Shown piece by piece: positions 1 through 9,042 of a stretch of 64,000 bases of DNA. A program made the position numbers and the translations under genes. The stretch's first letter is position 1. Each line of letters begins with the position of its first letter. Source of the stretch: Pareuzebyella sediminis (GTDB taxonomy: Bacteria > Bacteroidota > Bacteroidia > Flavobacteriales > Flavobacteriaceae); NCBI RefSeq assembly GCF_008367235.1, contig NZ_VTZS01000001.1:1488001-1552000 (forward strand), read 5' to 3'. The notes under the pieces are model-generated. The model did not search any database. It saw only the letters and a program-made list of their open reading frames with translations, and had not been told where the DNA came from.

Positions 1-2
1 CC

Positions 3-1169
3 ATAATGTTGCTCTTTCTGTATAATAAACCGAAAGAGGTCAATTGGTTTCCTTCCTACGTTTCAACCCACAAAATCCCATATGGCACCAAGGTTCTTGA
101 TGATATACTTTTTAAATTGTTTCCCAAAACGCAAGCTGTTTTCGTATCTCCTTTTGAATTCTTGGAAGGCAACACTCAGGTAGAGGGCACCTATTTTTTT
201 GTCAATGATCGCATAGCTTTTGGAGAGACTGAACTAGAACGTATCTTGAACTGGACCTCAGAGGGCAATTCGCTCTTTATAGCATCGACCTCGTTTGACG
301 AACAATTGCTGGATACCTTGGGAATTAAAATAGGTAATTTTTATGGGGGCTTTAGGGAAACAAAATCGTATGCCCACCAAATGGTACATCCAAAATTAAG
401 AAGTGAAGAAGATTATTTTTTCGACAAAGGTGACTATGCCATTGTTGTAGACGAAATAGACACTTTGAAAACGAGCATTATCGCTACCGTAAACATCCCG
501 TCCCATAAACCATCAGGCAAAAATCCCGCTGTTGACGCCATAAAGAGAAAGTTTGGCCAAGGTGATATTACACTGAGTACTTTTCCCCAAGCCTTCACGA
601 ATTACTTTATTCTTAAGGAGAATAACAGCAAATATACGGCAGGATTGCTTTCCTACATTGATGTTGACCGCAACCTCTATCTCGACCATTATCATAAATC
701 GGGAAAGACGACTTATACTAGCCCCATGCACATCTTTCTTAATACGAAAGAATTCAAATGGGCCTATTACCTTGTAGTATTCGGAGCCTTAGTATATGTT
801 TTCTTTGAAGGAAAGCGTAAACAAAGGGCAGTTCCTGTGGTTAAATCCTTAAAGAACCAAACACTGGCCTTTACCAAAACGATTGCCGACATGTACTACC
901 AGACAGAGGGTAACGAGAAAGAGATTGCCAAGCTTAAAATTAACCACTTTTTGGAATACATTCGTTCTCGCTTTCGTTTGGGAACTCTCGAGCGAGAGGA
1001 TGATTTTTATCACAATCTAGCCTCCCGCAGCTCGAATACCATTGAAGATGTTAAAAAATTATTCCAGTTTATCGAAAGGATACAGAACCAGGAAAACATT
1101 TCCAATTTCGATCTACAGAAATTGAACAAAGCTATCGAAGCATTTAAAATTAGAACCTATGACAAATAA
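3..1169 (+). CDS. DUF4350 domain-containing membrane protein (5' truncated by window edge)
   Basis: The frame is already open at the window edge (the codon before the first ATG is a sense codon), and the usual N-terminal membrane segment of this family is missing, so the true start lies to the left. The visible part begins with the typical NWFPSYV-type segment. A Rossmann-like DUF4350 region follows, then one transmembrane helix near residues 251-267 (WAYYLVVFGALVYVFF) and a charged cytoplasmic tail. The gene overlaps the MoxR ATPase gene by 11 bp, and a DUF58 gene follows. DUF4350, MoxR and DUF58 are commonly neighbours in Bacteroidota. The operon is thought to act at the membrane as a chaperone or assembly unit, but the exact function of this subunit is not known. 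Confidence 0.85.
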   Translation: MMLLFLYNKPKEVNWFPSYVSTHKIPYGTKVLDDILFKLFPKTQAVFVSPFEFLEGNTQVEGTYFFVNDRIAFGETELERILNWTSEGNSLFIASTSFDEQLLDTLGIKIGNFYGGFRETKSYAHQMVHPKLRSEEDYFFDKGDYAIVVDEIDTLKTSIIATVNIPSHKPSGKNPAVDAIKRKFGQGDITLSTFPQAFTNYFILKENNSKYTAGLLSYIDVDRNLYLDHYHKSGKTTYTSPMHIFLNTKEFKWAYYLVVFGALVYVFFEGKRKQRAVPVVKSLKNQTLAFTKTIADMYYQTEGNEKEIAKLKINHFLEYIRSRFRLGTLEREDDFYHNLASRSSNTIEDVKKLFQFIERIQNQENISNFDLQKLNKAIEAFKIRTYDK

Positions 1170-2157
1170 CGAAACAGATAATGCTAATCTGAATTTCGAA
1201 AATCGAATTCCCCTTGAAGACCTTCAAACTGCCATTTCAAACATCAAAGCGGAACTTGCCAAGGTAATTATAGGACAAAATTCCTTCATTGAACTATTAA
1301 TCGCTTCACTATTGGTCGATGGGCATGTGCTTATTGAGGGTGTACCTGGTGTAGCTAAAACGATTACGGCCAAGCTATTTGCAAAAACCTTAAAGACCAA
1401 TTTCAACCGCATTCAATTTACGCCCGACCTGATGCCAAGTGATATTCTGGGTACTTCAATTTTTAGTGCAAAAACTTCTGAGTTTGAATATAAAAAAGGT
1501 CCCATATTTTCTAATATCGTACTCATCGACGAAATCAATCGAGCTCCGGCCAAAACACAAGCAGCCTTGTTCGAGACTATGGAGGAACGTCAAATCACGA
1601 TGGACGGTACTACGTATCAAATGGATAGCCCTTTTATGGTTTTGGCCACTCAAAACCCCATAGAACAAGAAGGAACCTACGCCCTGCCCGAAGCGCAATT
1701 AGATCGTTTTTTATTCAAGATAAAAGTAAGTTACCCCAGCCCTGAGGAAGAGGTTCAAATCATTCAATCCCATCATGCTCGTAAGAGCAAGAACCCCGAA
1801 GCCCTTGTTGATCATAGTATAACTCCGGAACAGCTTATAGATTTTAAGGAAAAGATACAGGATATTATTGTCGAAGAAAAAATCATGAAGTATATCGCGG
1901 AAATCATTACGAAAACCCGTAATCATCCCCATCTTTATTTGGGCGGCTCACCTCGGGCATCTATCGCGACCCTGAATGTCTCAAAAGCCTTTGCGGCGAT
2001 GAACGGTAGAGATTTCGTTATTCCGGAAGATATCAAAAAAGCATTGGTTCCGGTATTGAACCATAGAATTATCTTGACTCCCGAACGTGAAATGGAGGGT
2101 ATGACCACCGAAAGCGTGGTCGCTATGATTATCGAGTCGGTTGAAATTCCAAGATAG
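1159..2157 (+). CDS. MoxR family AAA+ ATPase
   Basis: 332-residue AAA+ ATPase of the MoxR group. Walker A is GVPGVAKT at residues 61-68, Walker B is IVLIDE at 120-125, and the sensor-1 stretch ATQNPIEQEG follows. The C-terminal helical lid carries the GGSPRA arginine-finger/sensor-2 motif. MoxR proteins are usually chaperone-like ATPases that work with vWA or DUF58 proteins encoded beside them. Here the gene overlaps the DUF4350 gene by 11 bp and is 5 bp from the DUF58 gene, so the three are almost certainly co-transcribed. The length is normal for the family. The client protein cannot be read from the sequence. Confidence 0.95.
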   Translation: MTNNETDNANLNFENRIPLEDLQTAISNIKAELAKVIIGQNSFIELLIASLLVDGHVLIEGVPGVAKTITAKLFAKTLKTNFNRIQFTPDLMPSDILGTSIFSAKTSEFEYKKGPIFSNIVLIDEINRAPAKTQAALFETMEERQITMDGTTYQMDSPFMVLATQNPIEQEGTYALPEAQLDRFLFKIKVSYPSPEEEVQIIQSHHARKSKNPEALVDHSITPEQLIDFKEKIQDIIVEEKIMKYIAEIITKTRNHPHLYLGGSPRASIATLNVSKAFAAMNGRDFVIPEDIKKALVPVLNHRIILTPEREMEGMTTESVVAMIIESVEIPR

Positions 2158-2162
2158 ATACG

Positions 2163-3494
2163 ATGCAGTTTTTGAAATCGTTCTACATACACAATGCCTT
2201 TTTTAAATATATCGCCCTATTATCTGGCTGTTTTGTGATTTCATATTGGTTCCCCGTAATCTATCCCATCGCATGGATTTTAACCATGCTTTTACTCGGT
2301 CTTTTTTTATTCGACATATACCTTTTGTACGGAATGGGAAATGGATTATGGGCCGAAAGGATTTTACCCCTCAAATTATCAAATAGCGATGATAACATTA
2401 TTCGCGTTTATCTTCGGTCGTCATATCGTTTTAAGGCCTTCATTTCGGTAATCGACGAACTTCCGATACAATTTCAAAAGCGTGATTTCGACTACCGGAC
2501 AGCTCTGCATAAAAATGAAAATCAAGGTTTTCAATACACGGTTAGACCGGTAGACCGGGGCGAATATGTTTTTGGCAATCTTAATGTCTTTGTTTCATCC
2601 CCTTTTAAAATTATCAAAAGGAAGTTCGTATTTCAAAAAGATCAAATGGTTCCTGTTTATCCGAGCATCATACAAATGCAGCGGTACGACTTTTTGGCTA
2701 TCGACAATCGACTAAGCGATATTGGGTTGAAAAAAATACGTCGGATCGGGCATACCCAAGAGTTTGAGCAAATCAAGGAATATGTACATGGCGACGATTT
2801 TCGAACCGTAAATTGGAAAGCCACTGCAAAGCATAACCAACTCATGGTCAATCAGTATCAAGATGAGCGATCCCAACCTGTTTATTCGATTATAGACACC
2901 GGAAGGGTTATGAAAATGCCCTTCAATGGTCTAAAGCTTCTCGACTACGCCATAAACTCAACTCTGGCGTTCTCAAATGTCGCCTTAAAACGCAAAGACA
3001 AAACGGGGCTACTAACATTTTCCAAAAACATCGAAACCTTTGTTCCAGCGCTGCAAAAAGTAACCCATTTAAATTCCATTCTTGAAAAACTCTATAACAT
3101 TACCACAGCATACACCGATTCGGATTTCGCATTGCTCTATACCTACGTTAAGCGAAAAATAACACAAAGAAGCCTTTTACTGCTCTATACAAATTTCGAG
3201 CACACCTCTGCTCTTGAAAGACAGCTACCCTATTTACTTGCGTTGTCTAAAAAGCATGTATTGGTAGTCATATTTTTTGAAAATACGGAACTCGAAGCAC
3301 TAGTCGATTCGTACGCCCAAGATCTGCAAAGCATCTATCACCAAACCATTGCAGAAAAATTCGTTCTCGAAAAGCAGCTCATGCAAAAACGCCTGCGTCA
3401 ATATGGTATACAGACCATACTTACCAAACCTTCGGAATTGACAATTCATACGATCAATACATATTTAGAACTTAAGGCGCGTGGCTTATTATGA
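2163..3494 (+). CDS. DUF58 domain-containing protein
   Basis: 443 residues. Two hydrophobic helices at about 14-60 anchor the protein in the inner membrane. The central DUF58 signature (GDDFRTVNWKATAKHNQL, about residues 210-227) is followed by a vWA-like fold with a YSIIDTGR strand, where a MIDAS-type metal site would sit. DUF58 proteins are the usual partner of MoxR ATPases, and this gene starts 5 bp after the MoxR gene. It is the last gene of the operon: 305 bp without a gene follow. The function is inferred from the family and neighbourhood only. Confidence 0.93.
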   Translation: MQFLKSFYIHNAFFKYIALLSGCFVISYWFPVIYPIAWILTMLLLGLFLFDIYLLYGMGNGLWAERILPLKLSNSDDNIIRVYLRSSYRFKAFISVIDELPIQFQKRDFDYRTALHKNENQGFQYTVRPVDRGEYVFGNLNVFVSSPFKIIKRKFVFQKDQMVPVYPSIIQMQRYDFLAIDNRLSDIGLKKIRRIGHTQEFEQIKEYVHGDDFRTVNWKATAKHNQLMVNQYQDERSQPVYSIIDTGRVMKMPFNGLKLLDYAINSTLAFSNVALKRKDKTGLLTFSKNIETFVPALQKVTHLNSILEKLYNITTAYTDSDFALLYTYVKRKITQRSLLLLYTNFEHTSALERQLPYLLALSKKHVLVVIFFENTELEALVDSYAQDLQSIYHQTIAEKFVLEKQLMQKRLRQYGIQTILTKPSELTIHTINTYLELKARGLL

Positions 3495-3799
3495 CTTTAA
3501 AATATCTTCTACCAGATTTTCCATTTGAACATTCCTAATCTTTCCCCTAAACCTACATTTTATAATTGACCTTAGTCTTAATTGAAAATTGTTAATAACT
3601 TTTTAAGAAGAATCTATTTTTTCCCTGCCTGATCTTATCGCTGTGTCATCGACGAACTACAAGTTGTACCGTAGTATTCGTACCGAGATTTTATTCCAAT
3701 ACTAGAAATTATATGGTACAGAATACCTAAATTACATGTTCCCGAAAATTATTTTTAAAATATTATCCTAATTTTTCGCACCAACCAAACCTACAAAAA
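3495..3799. other. non-coding gap between the MoxR operon and an unknown gene
   Basis: AT-rich with no ORF of useful length. A perfect 11-nt palindrome TACAAGTTGTA lies at 3658..3668. No clear intrinsic terminator follows the DUF58 gene, and no good TAnnTTTG promoter was found. The last 20 bases before the next ATG read CACCAACCAAACCTACAAAA, an A/C-rich leader resembling other AACCAACC tracts in this window. Confidence 0.5.
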
Positions 3800-4318
3800 A
3801 TGAAGTTTTTATCTTCTTTAAATAGCCTGTTAGACGTATTTCCGGTCCTTAAAAAAAGAGCTGACTTCCGCTTGATAGACATAAAAAATAAAACAGCTAA
3901 GGCCAAGGCTTCGCTAAATGACACCAAATGCAATCTTGAAATTCTTCCTAGTGGCATCATGGTGGTCGGAAAGTTTGCGGAAAATGACAATATCATTCCT
4001 ATTTTAAAAGATGAAATAGAATCTATTAGTTTGGTTCGAGGAAGAGAAGTTATCGACACGTTTTATTGGTCGCCGATGTATATATTTTTAAGGTTAGGCA
4101 TCCCCAAAAGAATTGCACGCTATTTTCAAGTCTACCCCTATGAATACAGAATTTCCGAAACACAAATTACCATCGATTGTAATGAGCTTAAGCTTCGGTT
4201 GATTTCGAGGGGCAGTATCTTCGAAAAACTTGTACGCACCTTTAAGCGAAAAGGATATGGAGAGCAGCTTGAATTGACCTTGAAACCTAGTCAAGATCTA
4301 CTCAAATACAACCTCTAA
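3800..4318 (+). CDS. hypothetical protein, 172 aa
   Basis: I do not recognise this protein. It has no signal peptide. One moderately hydrophobic stretch (FYWSPMYIFLRLGIP, about residues 88-102) is too short and broken to be a confident membrane helix. The rest alternates short strands with many Lys/Glu residues and looks like a small cytosolic or peripheral alpha/beta protein. Codon use resembles the neighbours, and the reading frame is clean from an ATG that follows an A-rich leader, so it is probably a real gene. It stands alone, with 305 bp before it and 124 bp after it, which gives no functional hint. Confidence 0.7.
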   Translation: MKFLSSLNSLLDVFPVLKKRADFRLIDIKNKTAKAKASLNDTKCNLEILPSGIMVVGKFAENDNIIPILKDEIESISLVRGREVIDTFYWSPMYIFLRLGIPKRIARYFQVYPYEYRISETQITIDCNELKLRLISRGSIFEKLVRTFKRKGYGEQLELTLKPSQDLLKYNL

Positions 4319-4442
4319 TTCAACAATAATTCCGTAAGGATCAACAGCTTTTGTCAAGCAACATATCTTGAAGACCGATGCCCAACTATAGGGCTGAGGT
4401 TAAGTCTATGTTTCATATCTTTATACGTACTAAATTCGGGCC

Positions 4443-5372
4443 ATGCAGACCATACTAGGTTCTGGAGGGATTATCGCCACGGAATTGGCAAAATCGCTTC
4501 TTGACTATACCTCCGACATTCGTCTTGTCAGTAGAAATCCAAAGAAGGTGAATCCCGGTGACCACCTATTACCTATGGACCTTACCGAAGAACAGGCTGT
4601 ATATAAAGCCGTTGAGGGTTCTTCGATCGTGTATGTCACCATTGGTTTTCCCTATAGTGCCAAGGTCTGGAGCGATACCTGGCCCAAGTTCATGAAAAAT
4701 GTAATTTCGGCCTGTAAAAGGCATAAAGCTAAAATGGTATTCTTTGATAACGTATACATGTATGATCGAAACCATTTGAACGGAATGAACGAAGAGACCC
4801 CATTGAATCCTACGAGTAAAAAAGGTCAAATCCGATTGGAGGTCCTTCAGATGATCGATTCAGCAATTAAAGCCAGTACCATCGATGCCCTTGTGGCGCG
4901 TTGTGCCGATTACTATGGTCCGGGTATCACCAGGAACGGCATGCTAAGGGAACTCGTTTTCGATAATTTGTTCCAAGGTAAAAAAGCCAATTGGTTGGGA
5001 AGCGACAAGTACCAACATTCTTTCACCTACACCAAAGATGCTTCGAAAGCCACCGCCCTCTTGGGCAATACCGAAGAAGCCTTCGGGCAAGTTTGGCATT
5101 TGCCAACGGCAAAAAATCCATACACTGGAAAAGAATGGATTGAAAAAATAGCTGAAGCTATGGGTAAAAGCCCTAGATATCGTGTGGTTTCCAAATTCAT
5201 GGTAAAAATTATTGGATGGTTCGTTCCGATAATGAGAGAGGTAGTCGAAATGATGTACCAATACGACAGGGACTATGTATTCAATAGTGATAAGTTCGAA
5301 AAAGCCTTCAATTTTGTTCCAACAACGTACGAAAAAGGCATCCAACAAATAGTCATTGAGGATTATTCATAG
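4443..5372 (+). CDS. NAD-dependent epimerase/dehydratase family (atypical extended SDR)
   Basis: 309 residues with an N-terminal Rossmann fold (ILGSGGIIA, residues 4-12, in place of GxxGxxG), a DLTE acidic segment and the typical DVARATALLG-like stretch (KDASKATALLG) of extended SDR proteins. These bind NAD(P) and often act on nucleotide sugars. The usual catalytic YxxxK is not visible: the equivalent region reads NPTSKKGQIR. The protein may therefore be a non-catalytic NAD sensor or use other residues. The ATG directly precedes strand beta-1, so the start is secure. A -7-like box TAAATTCG lies at 4431..4438, only 4 nt before the ATG. The DUF3500 gene follows after 41 bp. Confidence 0.85.
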   Translation: MQTILGSGGIIATELAKSLLDYTSDIRLVSRNPKKVNPGDHLLPMDLTEEQAVYKAVEGSSIVYVTIGFPYSAKVWSDTWPKFMKNVISACKRHKAKMVFFDNVYMYDRNHLNGMNEETPLNPTSKKGQIRLEVLQMIDSAIKASTIDALVARCADYYGPGITRNGMLRELVFDNLFQGKKANWLGSDKYQHSFTYTKDASKATALLGNTEEAFGQVWHLPTAKNPYTGKEWIEKIAEAMGKSPRYRVVSKFMVKIIGWFVPIMREVVEMMYQYDRDYVFNSDKFEKAFNFVPTTYEKGIQQIVIEDYS

Positions 5373-5413
5373 CGCAAAAACCATTTTTCAACTAAATATG
5401 ATAAATTAGAGGC

Positions 5414-6436
5414 ATGAAACATAGACAACCCTTAGTGTTTTCAGTCCTATTTTTTTTGACTGTAACTGTACAATCTCAAGAACTTCACGTTCTAGCTAAA
5501 AACTTTTTGAACTCGCTCTCCCCTGAATTAAGGGAAGCAACGGTTTTCGACCTTACCGATGAAGAACGGCATAATTTCTACTATACCCCTGTTTATAGAA
5601 AAGGTACTGCTTTAAGGGATTATGACGCCCGGCAAAAAAAAGCGGCGTTGAAGCTTCTACGAGCTTCTATAAGTAAAAAGTCATATAAAAAAGTTGAGGA
5701 GATAAGGTCTTTGGAAAGCATTCTCAAAATCTTGGAGAATGATCCTAAAATGTCGGATGGTTCGGCCAAAAGAGATCCTCTGAATTATCACTTCTGGATA
5801 TTCGGTAGCCCTGAGAAAGATAAATTTTGGGGTTGGCGATTTGAAGGTCATCATATCTCGTTGAATTTCGTAGCCTCTGACGGCCTTTTGGTTTCGAGCA
5901 CTCCATTTTTTCTAGGTTCCAATCCGGGCAGGGTACTTTCAGGCGAGCATAAGGGTAAAGAGGTCTTGAAACAAGAGACGGCTTTAGGCTATGCTTTGGC
6001 CAATGCGCTCTCCGAAGAGCAATTGGCTATCGCACGTTTCTCTAAAACTGCGCCTGCAGATGTATTTACCGCCAATCACCCGAAGGCCAATCGATTGGAT
6101 CACAAAGGTATTTCCTATGCGGCACTGAATGATGACCAGAAAAAAGCCTTCTCAAATCTTTTACAATTGTATTTGGATAATTATGAAGCCAAGTTTTCCA
6201 AATCCTTTAAGAAGAAAATTCAAAAAGCGGGCATGGACGAACTTTCCTTTTCATGGGCGGGAAGCTTGGAAAAGGGAGAAGGCCATTACTATAATATTCA
6301 AGGCCCCACCGTGTTGATAGAATATGATAATACGCAAAATAACAACAATCATGTACATGCCGTAATTCGCGATTTTGAAAATGATTTTGGGGAGGACATC
6401 TTGAAAATGCACTATGAAAAAGACCACACACACTAA
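5414..6436 (+). CDS. DUF3500 domain-containing exported protein
   Basis: 340 residues with a clear N-terminal signal peptide (about residues 1-22, ending TVQSQ), so exported to the periplasm or beyond. The remainder matches the DUF3500 family: a PVYRKG..L element near residue 58, a helix rich in ALKLLRAS, the FWIFGSP and GWRFEGHHISLNF segments, and a C-terminal HVHAVIRDFENDFG with histidines that could bind a metal. Members are found in many Bacteroidota and have no established function that I know of. A -7-like TAAATTAG sits 4 nt before the ATG at 5402..5409. The next gene begins 99 bp downstream. Confidence 0.88.
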   Translation: MKHRQPLVFSVLFFLTVTVQSQELHVLAKNFLNSLSPELREATVFDLTDEERHNFYYTPVYRKGTALRDYDARQKKAALKLLRASISKKSYKKVEEIRSLESILKILENDPKMSDGSAKRDPLNYHFWIFGSPEKDKFWGWRFEGHHISLNFVASDGLLVSSTPFFLGSNPGRVLSGEHKGKEVLKQETALGYALANALSEEQLAIARFSKTAPADVFTANHPKANRLDHKGISYAALNDDQKKAFSNLLQLYLDNYEAKFSKSFKKKIQKAGMDELSFSWAGSLEKGEGHYYNIQGPTVLIEYDNTQNNNNHVHAVIRDFENDFGEDILKMHYEKDHTH

Positions 6437-6535
6437 TTTGTCAACGAAAATGTAACTTTCTTGCCAAACCAGGTAGACACACTGTAGTGTTACCTTTAAA
6501 ATTTCTGTATCTTCCTTTTTAAAATAATACATCGA

Positions 6536-8728
6536 ATGATACAGTACTCTTGTACCATATTTCTTATGCTATTTTCCGTTTTGACGTTCGCCCAAGACGC
6601 GATAATCGGCTTCACCCCCGAACATGCAAAAAAAGAAATAGCTCTTGAAAAGGAATTTGAAAACAACCTATCCACCAAAAATTTGGATCAATGGATGCAA
6701 CGCCTATCGGCCAAACCACACTGGGTAGGCACCCAATATGGACGGCAAAATGCCGAATGGATACAAAAGCAATTCAAATCTTGGGGCTATGATACGAAAA
6801 TCGAAACCTATCAAGTGCTTTTTCCCTATCCTAAGGTAAGGCAGTTGGAATTAAAAGCACCCACCACATATAAGGCACATCTTTCGGCCGTTCCTATCGC
6901 GGGAGATAGCTTTACGGCGCAAGGAGATGCCTTGCTACCCGCATATAACGCTTTCTCTACCGATGGTGATGTCGAAGCCGAACTTGTTTTTGTCAATTAT
7001 GGGGTTCCCAAAGACTATGAAGAACTTGAAAAATTGGGTATCGATGTCAAGGGAAAAATCGTTATTGCGAAGTATTATGGATCATGGAGGGGCATTAAAC
7101 CAAAACTTGCTGCCGAGCACGGAGCCATTGGATGTATTATCTATTCCGACCCTAAAGACGATGGTTATGTTCGTGGTGATGTATATCCTAAAGGGCCATT
7201 TAAAAATAAAACAGGAGTTCAAAGAGGGTCTGTAATGGACATGCCCACATATCCCGGTGATGTATTGACCCCAGGTTATCCGGCCACTAAAAATGCGAAG
7301 AGGTTATCCCGTGAAGAAGCCCCTACCATTACCGAAATACCAGTGTTACCGATTTCATATGAAGATGCCCAACCGCTTTTGGCAGCACTCGATGGTGAAG
7401 TAGTACCCCCATCTTGGCAGGGAGGTCTGCCTATTACCTACCATATCGGTCCTGGACCGGCGATAGTACATTTGAAGTTGGAATTCGACTGGCAATTACA
7501 ACCGGCCCATAATGTAATCGCCACCCTGCGCGGAGGTGAATTCCCAGATCAATGGGTCTTAAGGGGAAACCATCATGATGCCTGGGTTCATGGCGCCAAT
7601 GATCCGGTCAGCGGCATGGTCGCACTCATGGAGGAAGCCCGAGCCATCGGTGAATTGGCAAAAAAGGGTCAAAAACCAAGGCGTACCTTGGTGTTCTGTG
7701 CTTGGGACGCGGAAGAGCCGGGACTTATCGGCTCTACTGAATGGGTAGAAGAGCATAAAGCTGAATTACAGGAGAAAGCGGTTGCATATATCAATACGGA
7801 TGGAAATTCCCGTGGCTTTCTAGGGGTCGGTGGATCGCACAGCCTTGAAGCCATGGTATCTGAAATAGCTGGTGAAGTCATCGACCCACAGACGGGGGTC
7901 TCCGTTAAAGAAAGAAAAATTGCACGTGACCTCGTAAATGGCGGCAACGAGAAATTCGAGCTATATGCGCTAGGTTCAGGGTCCGATTATACCCCTTTTA
8001 TTCAACATGCCGGTATTGCTTCCCTAAATTTAGGGTTCGGAGGTGAGAGTTCAGGAGGAGAATACCATACTATTTTTGATACCTATCCACATTACAAACG
8101 ATTTAAAGACCCTGAATTCGAATACGGGGTAGCTTTAGCCTCTACAGCAGGCCGAATCACACTTCGACTTGCCAATGCAGATGTACTTCCCTTTAAATTT
8201 AATCCTTGGCACAAGACGATTTCAAAGTATGTAAAAGAAATTTTGAAAGAGATCGAAACCATGCGTGAAAAAGCAGAAAAACATAATGACCTCATCGAAA
8301 AAAACGCTTTCGAGCTCGCGTCAGACCCCAGAAAACCATTTGTGAAACCGGTCAAAATGAAATCCGTACCCTTTCTCGATTTTTCACCTTTGCAAAATCA
8401 AATGGCCGTACTTAATTCCACCATCGAAGTGTTTGATCAGATAGATCCCTCAAAATTATCTAGGGACCAGCGAAACACGCTTAATAAAAACGTAATGAAG
8501 GCCGAACAAGCCTTGACCTCGGTAATCGGACTACCCCGTCGTTCGTGGTATAAACATCAAATTTATGCCCCTGGCTTTTATACCGGATACGGCGTAAAGA
8601 CGCTTCCTGGCGTTCGTGAGGCTATCGAACAAAAAAATTGGAAAGAAGCCCAAGAGCAGATCTCGGTTCTGTCCGAAACCTTACAACAACTTAATGACCT
8701 CATCGCTACAATGAATACAATACGTTAA
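6536..8728 (+). CDS. M28 family zinc peptidase, glutamate carboxypeptidase II-like
   Basis: 730 residues in three parts: a signal peptide (about 1-19, ending TFAQ), a protease-associated (PA) insertion around 110-330 and an M28 catalytic domain, then a helical transferrin-receptor-like dimerisation domain after about 590. The co-catalytic zinc ligands can be placed by alignment with GCPII: H346 (NHHDAW), bridging D356 (NDPVSG), E393/E394 (AEEPGLIGS), D422 (NTDGN) and H511 (YHTIFDTY). All are present, so it should be an active exported peptidase that removes C-terminal acidic residues from small peptides or folate-like substrates. The substrate is inferred from the family. A DUF2007 gene follows after only 3 bp. 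Confidence 0.95.
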   Translation: MIQYSCTIFLMLFSVLTFAQDAIIGFTPEHAKKEIALEKEFENNLSTKNLDQWMQRLSAKPHWVGTQYGRQNAEWIQKQFKSWGYDTKIETYQVLFPYPKVRQLELKAPTTYKAHLSAVPIAGDSFTAQGDALLPAYNAFSTDGDVEAELVFVNYGVPKDYEELEKLGIDVKGKIVIAKYYGSWRGIKPKLAAEHGAIGCIIYSDPKDDGYVRGDVYPKGPFKNKTGVQRGSVMDMPTYPGDVLTPGYPATKNAKRLSREEAPTITEIPVLPISYEDAQPLLAALDGEVVPPSWQGGLPITYHIGPGPAIVHLKLEFDWQLQPAHNVIATLRGGEFPDQWVLRGNHHDAWVHGANDPVSGMVALMEEARAIGELAKKGQKPRRTLVFCAWDAEEPGLIGSTEWVEEHKAELQEKAVAYINTDGNSRGFLGVGGSHSLEAMVSEIAGEVIDPQTGVSVKERKIARDLVNGGNEKFELYALGSGSDYTPFIQHAGIASLNLGFGGESSGGEYHTIFDTYPHYKRFKDPEFEYGVALASTAGRITLRLANADVLPFKFNPWHKTISKYVKEILKEIETMREKAEKHNDLIEKNAFELASDPRKPFVKPVKMKSVPFLDFSPLQNQMAVLNSTIEVFDQIDPSKLSRDQRNTLNKNVMKAEQALTSVIGLPRRSWYKHQIYAPGFYTGYGVKTLPGVREAIEQKNWKEAQEQISVLSETLQQLNDLIATMNTIR

Positions 8729-8731
8729 ATT

Positions 8732-8959
8732 ATGGACTCAAATTATACAAAGATTTTTTCTGGCAACCGCTTTATGGCACAACGTATCGAAGGTAAACTC
8801 AAAGAAAGTGGTATCAATCCTGTCATCAAGGATGAATCCGATTCGGCAAGGTTAGCGGGTTTCGCCGCAAATGTCGACGGTAATCTCGAAGTGTATGTGC
8901 ACCATAGTGAGGTAGATACGGCTAGGCAAGTAATAAAGCAAATCAAATCGGAAACTTAA
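8732..8959 (+). CDS. DUF2007 domain-containing protein
   Basis: 75-residue protein filling the DUF2007 ('putative signal transducing protein') fold. It opens with TKIFSGNRFMAQRIEGKLKE, then has a central IKDES strand and an acidic VYVHHSEVDTARQVI helix. There is no signal peptide, so it is cytosolic. The family is small and widespread, with a ferredoxin-like fold and no firm function; a regulatory, PII-like role has been proposed. It starts 3 bp after the M28 peptidase and is certainly in the same transcript, though the functional link is unclear. Confidence 0.85.
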   Translation: MDSNYTKIFSGNRFMAQRIEGKLKESGINPVIKDESDSARLAGFAANVDGNLEVYVHHSEVDTARQVIKQIKSET

Positions 8960-9042
8960 GTCAATTAACGGTTTTTGTCCTTATGAGAATCTAGATTTTC
9001 CTAAATTTATAGATTCGTTATTTTTCTATTCAAAATTTTAAA

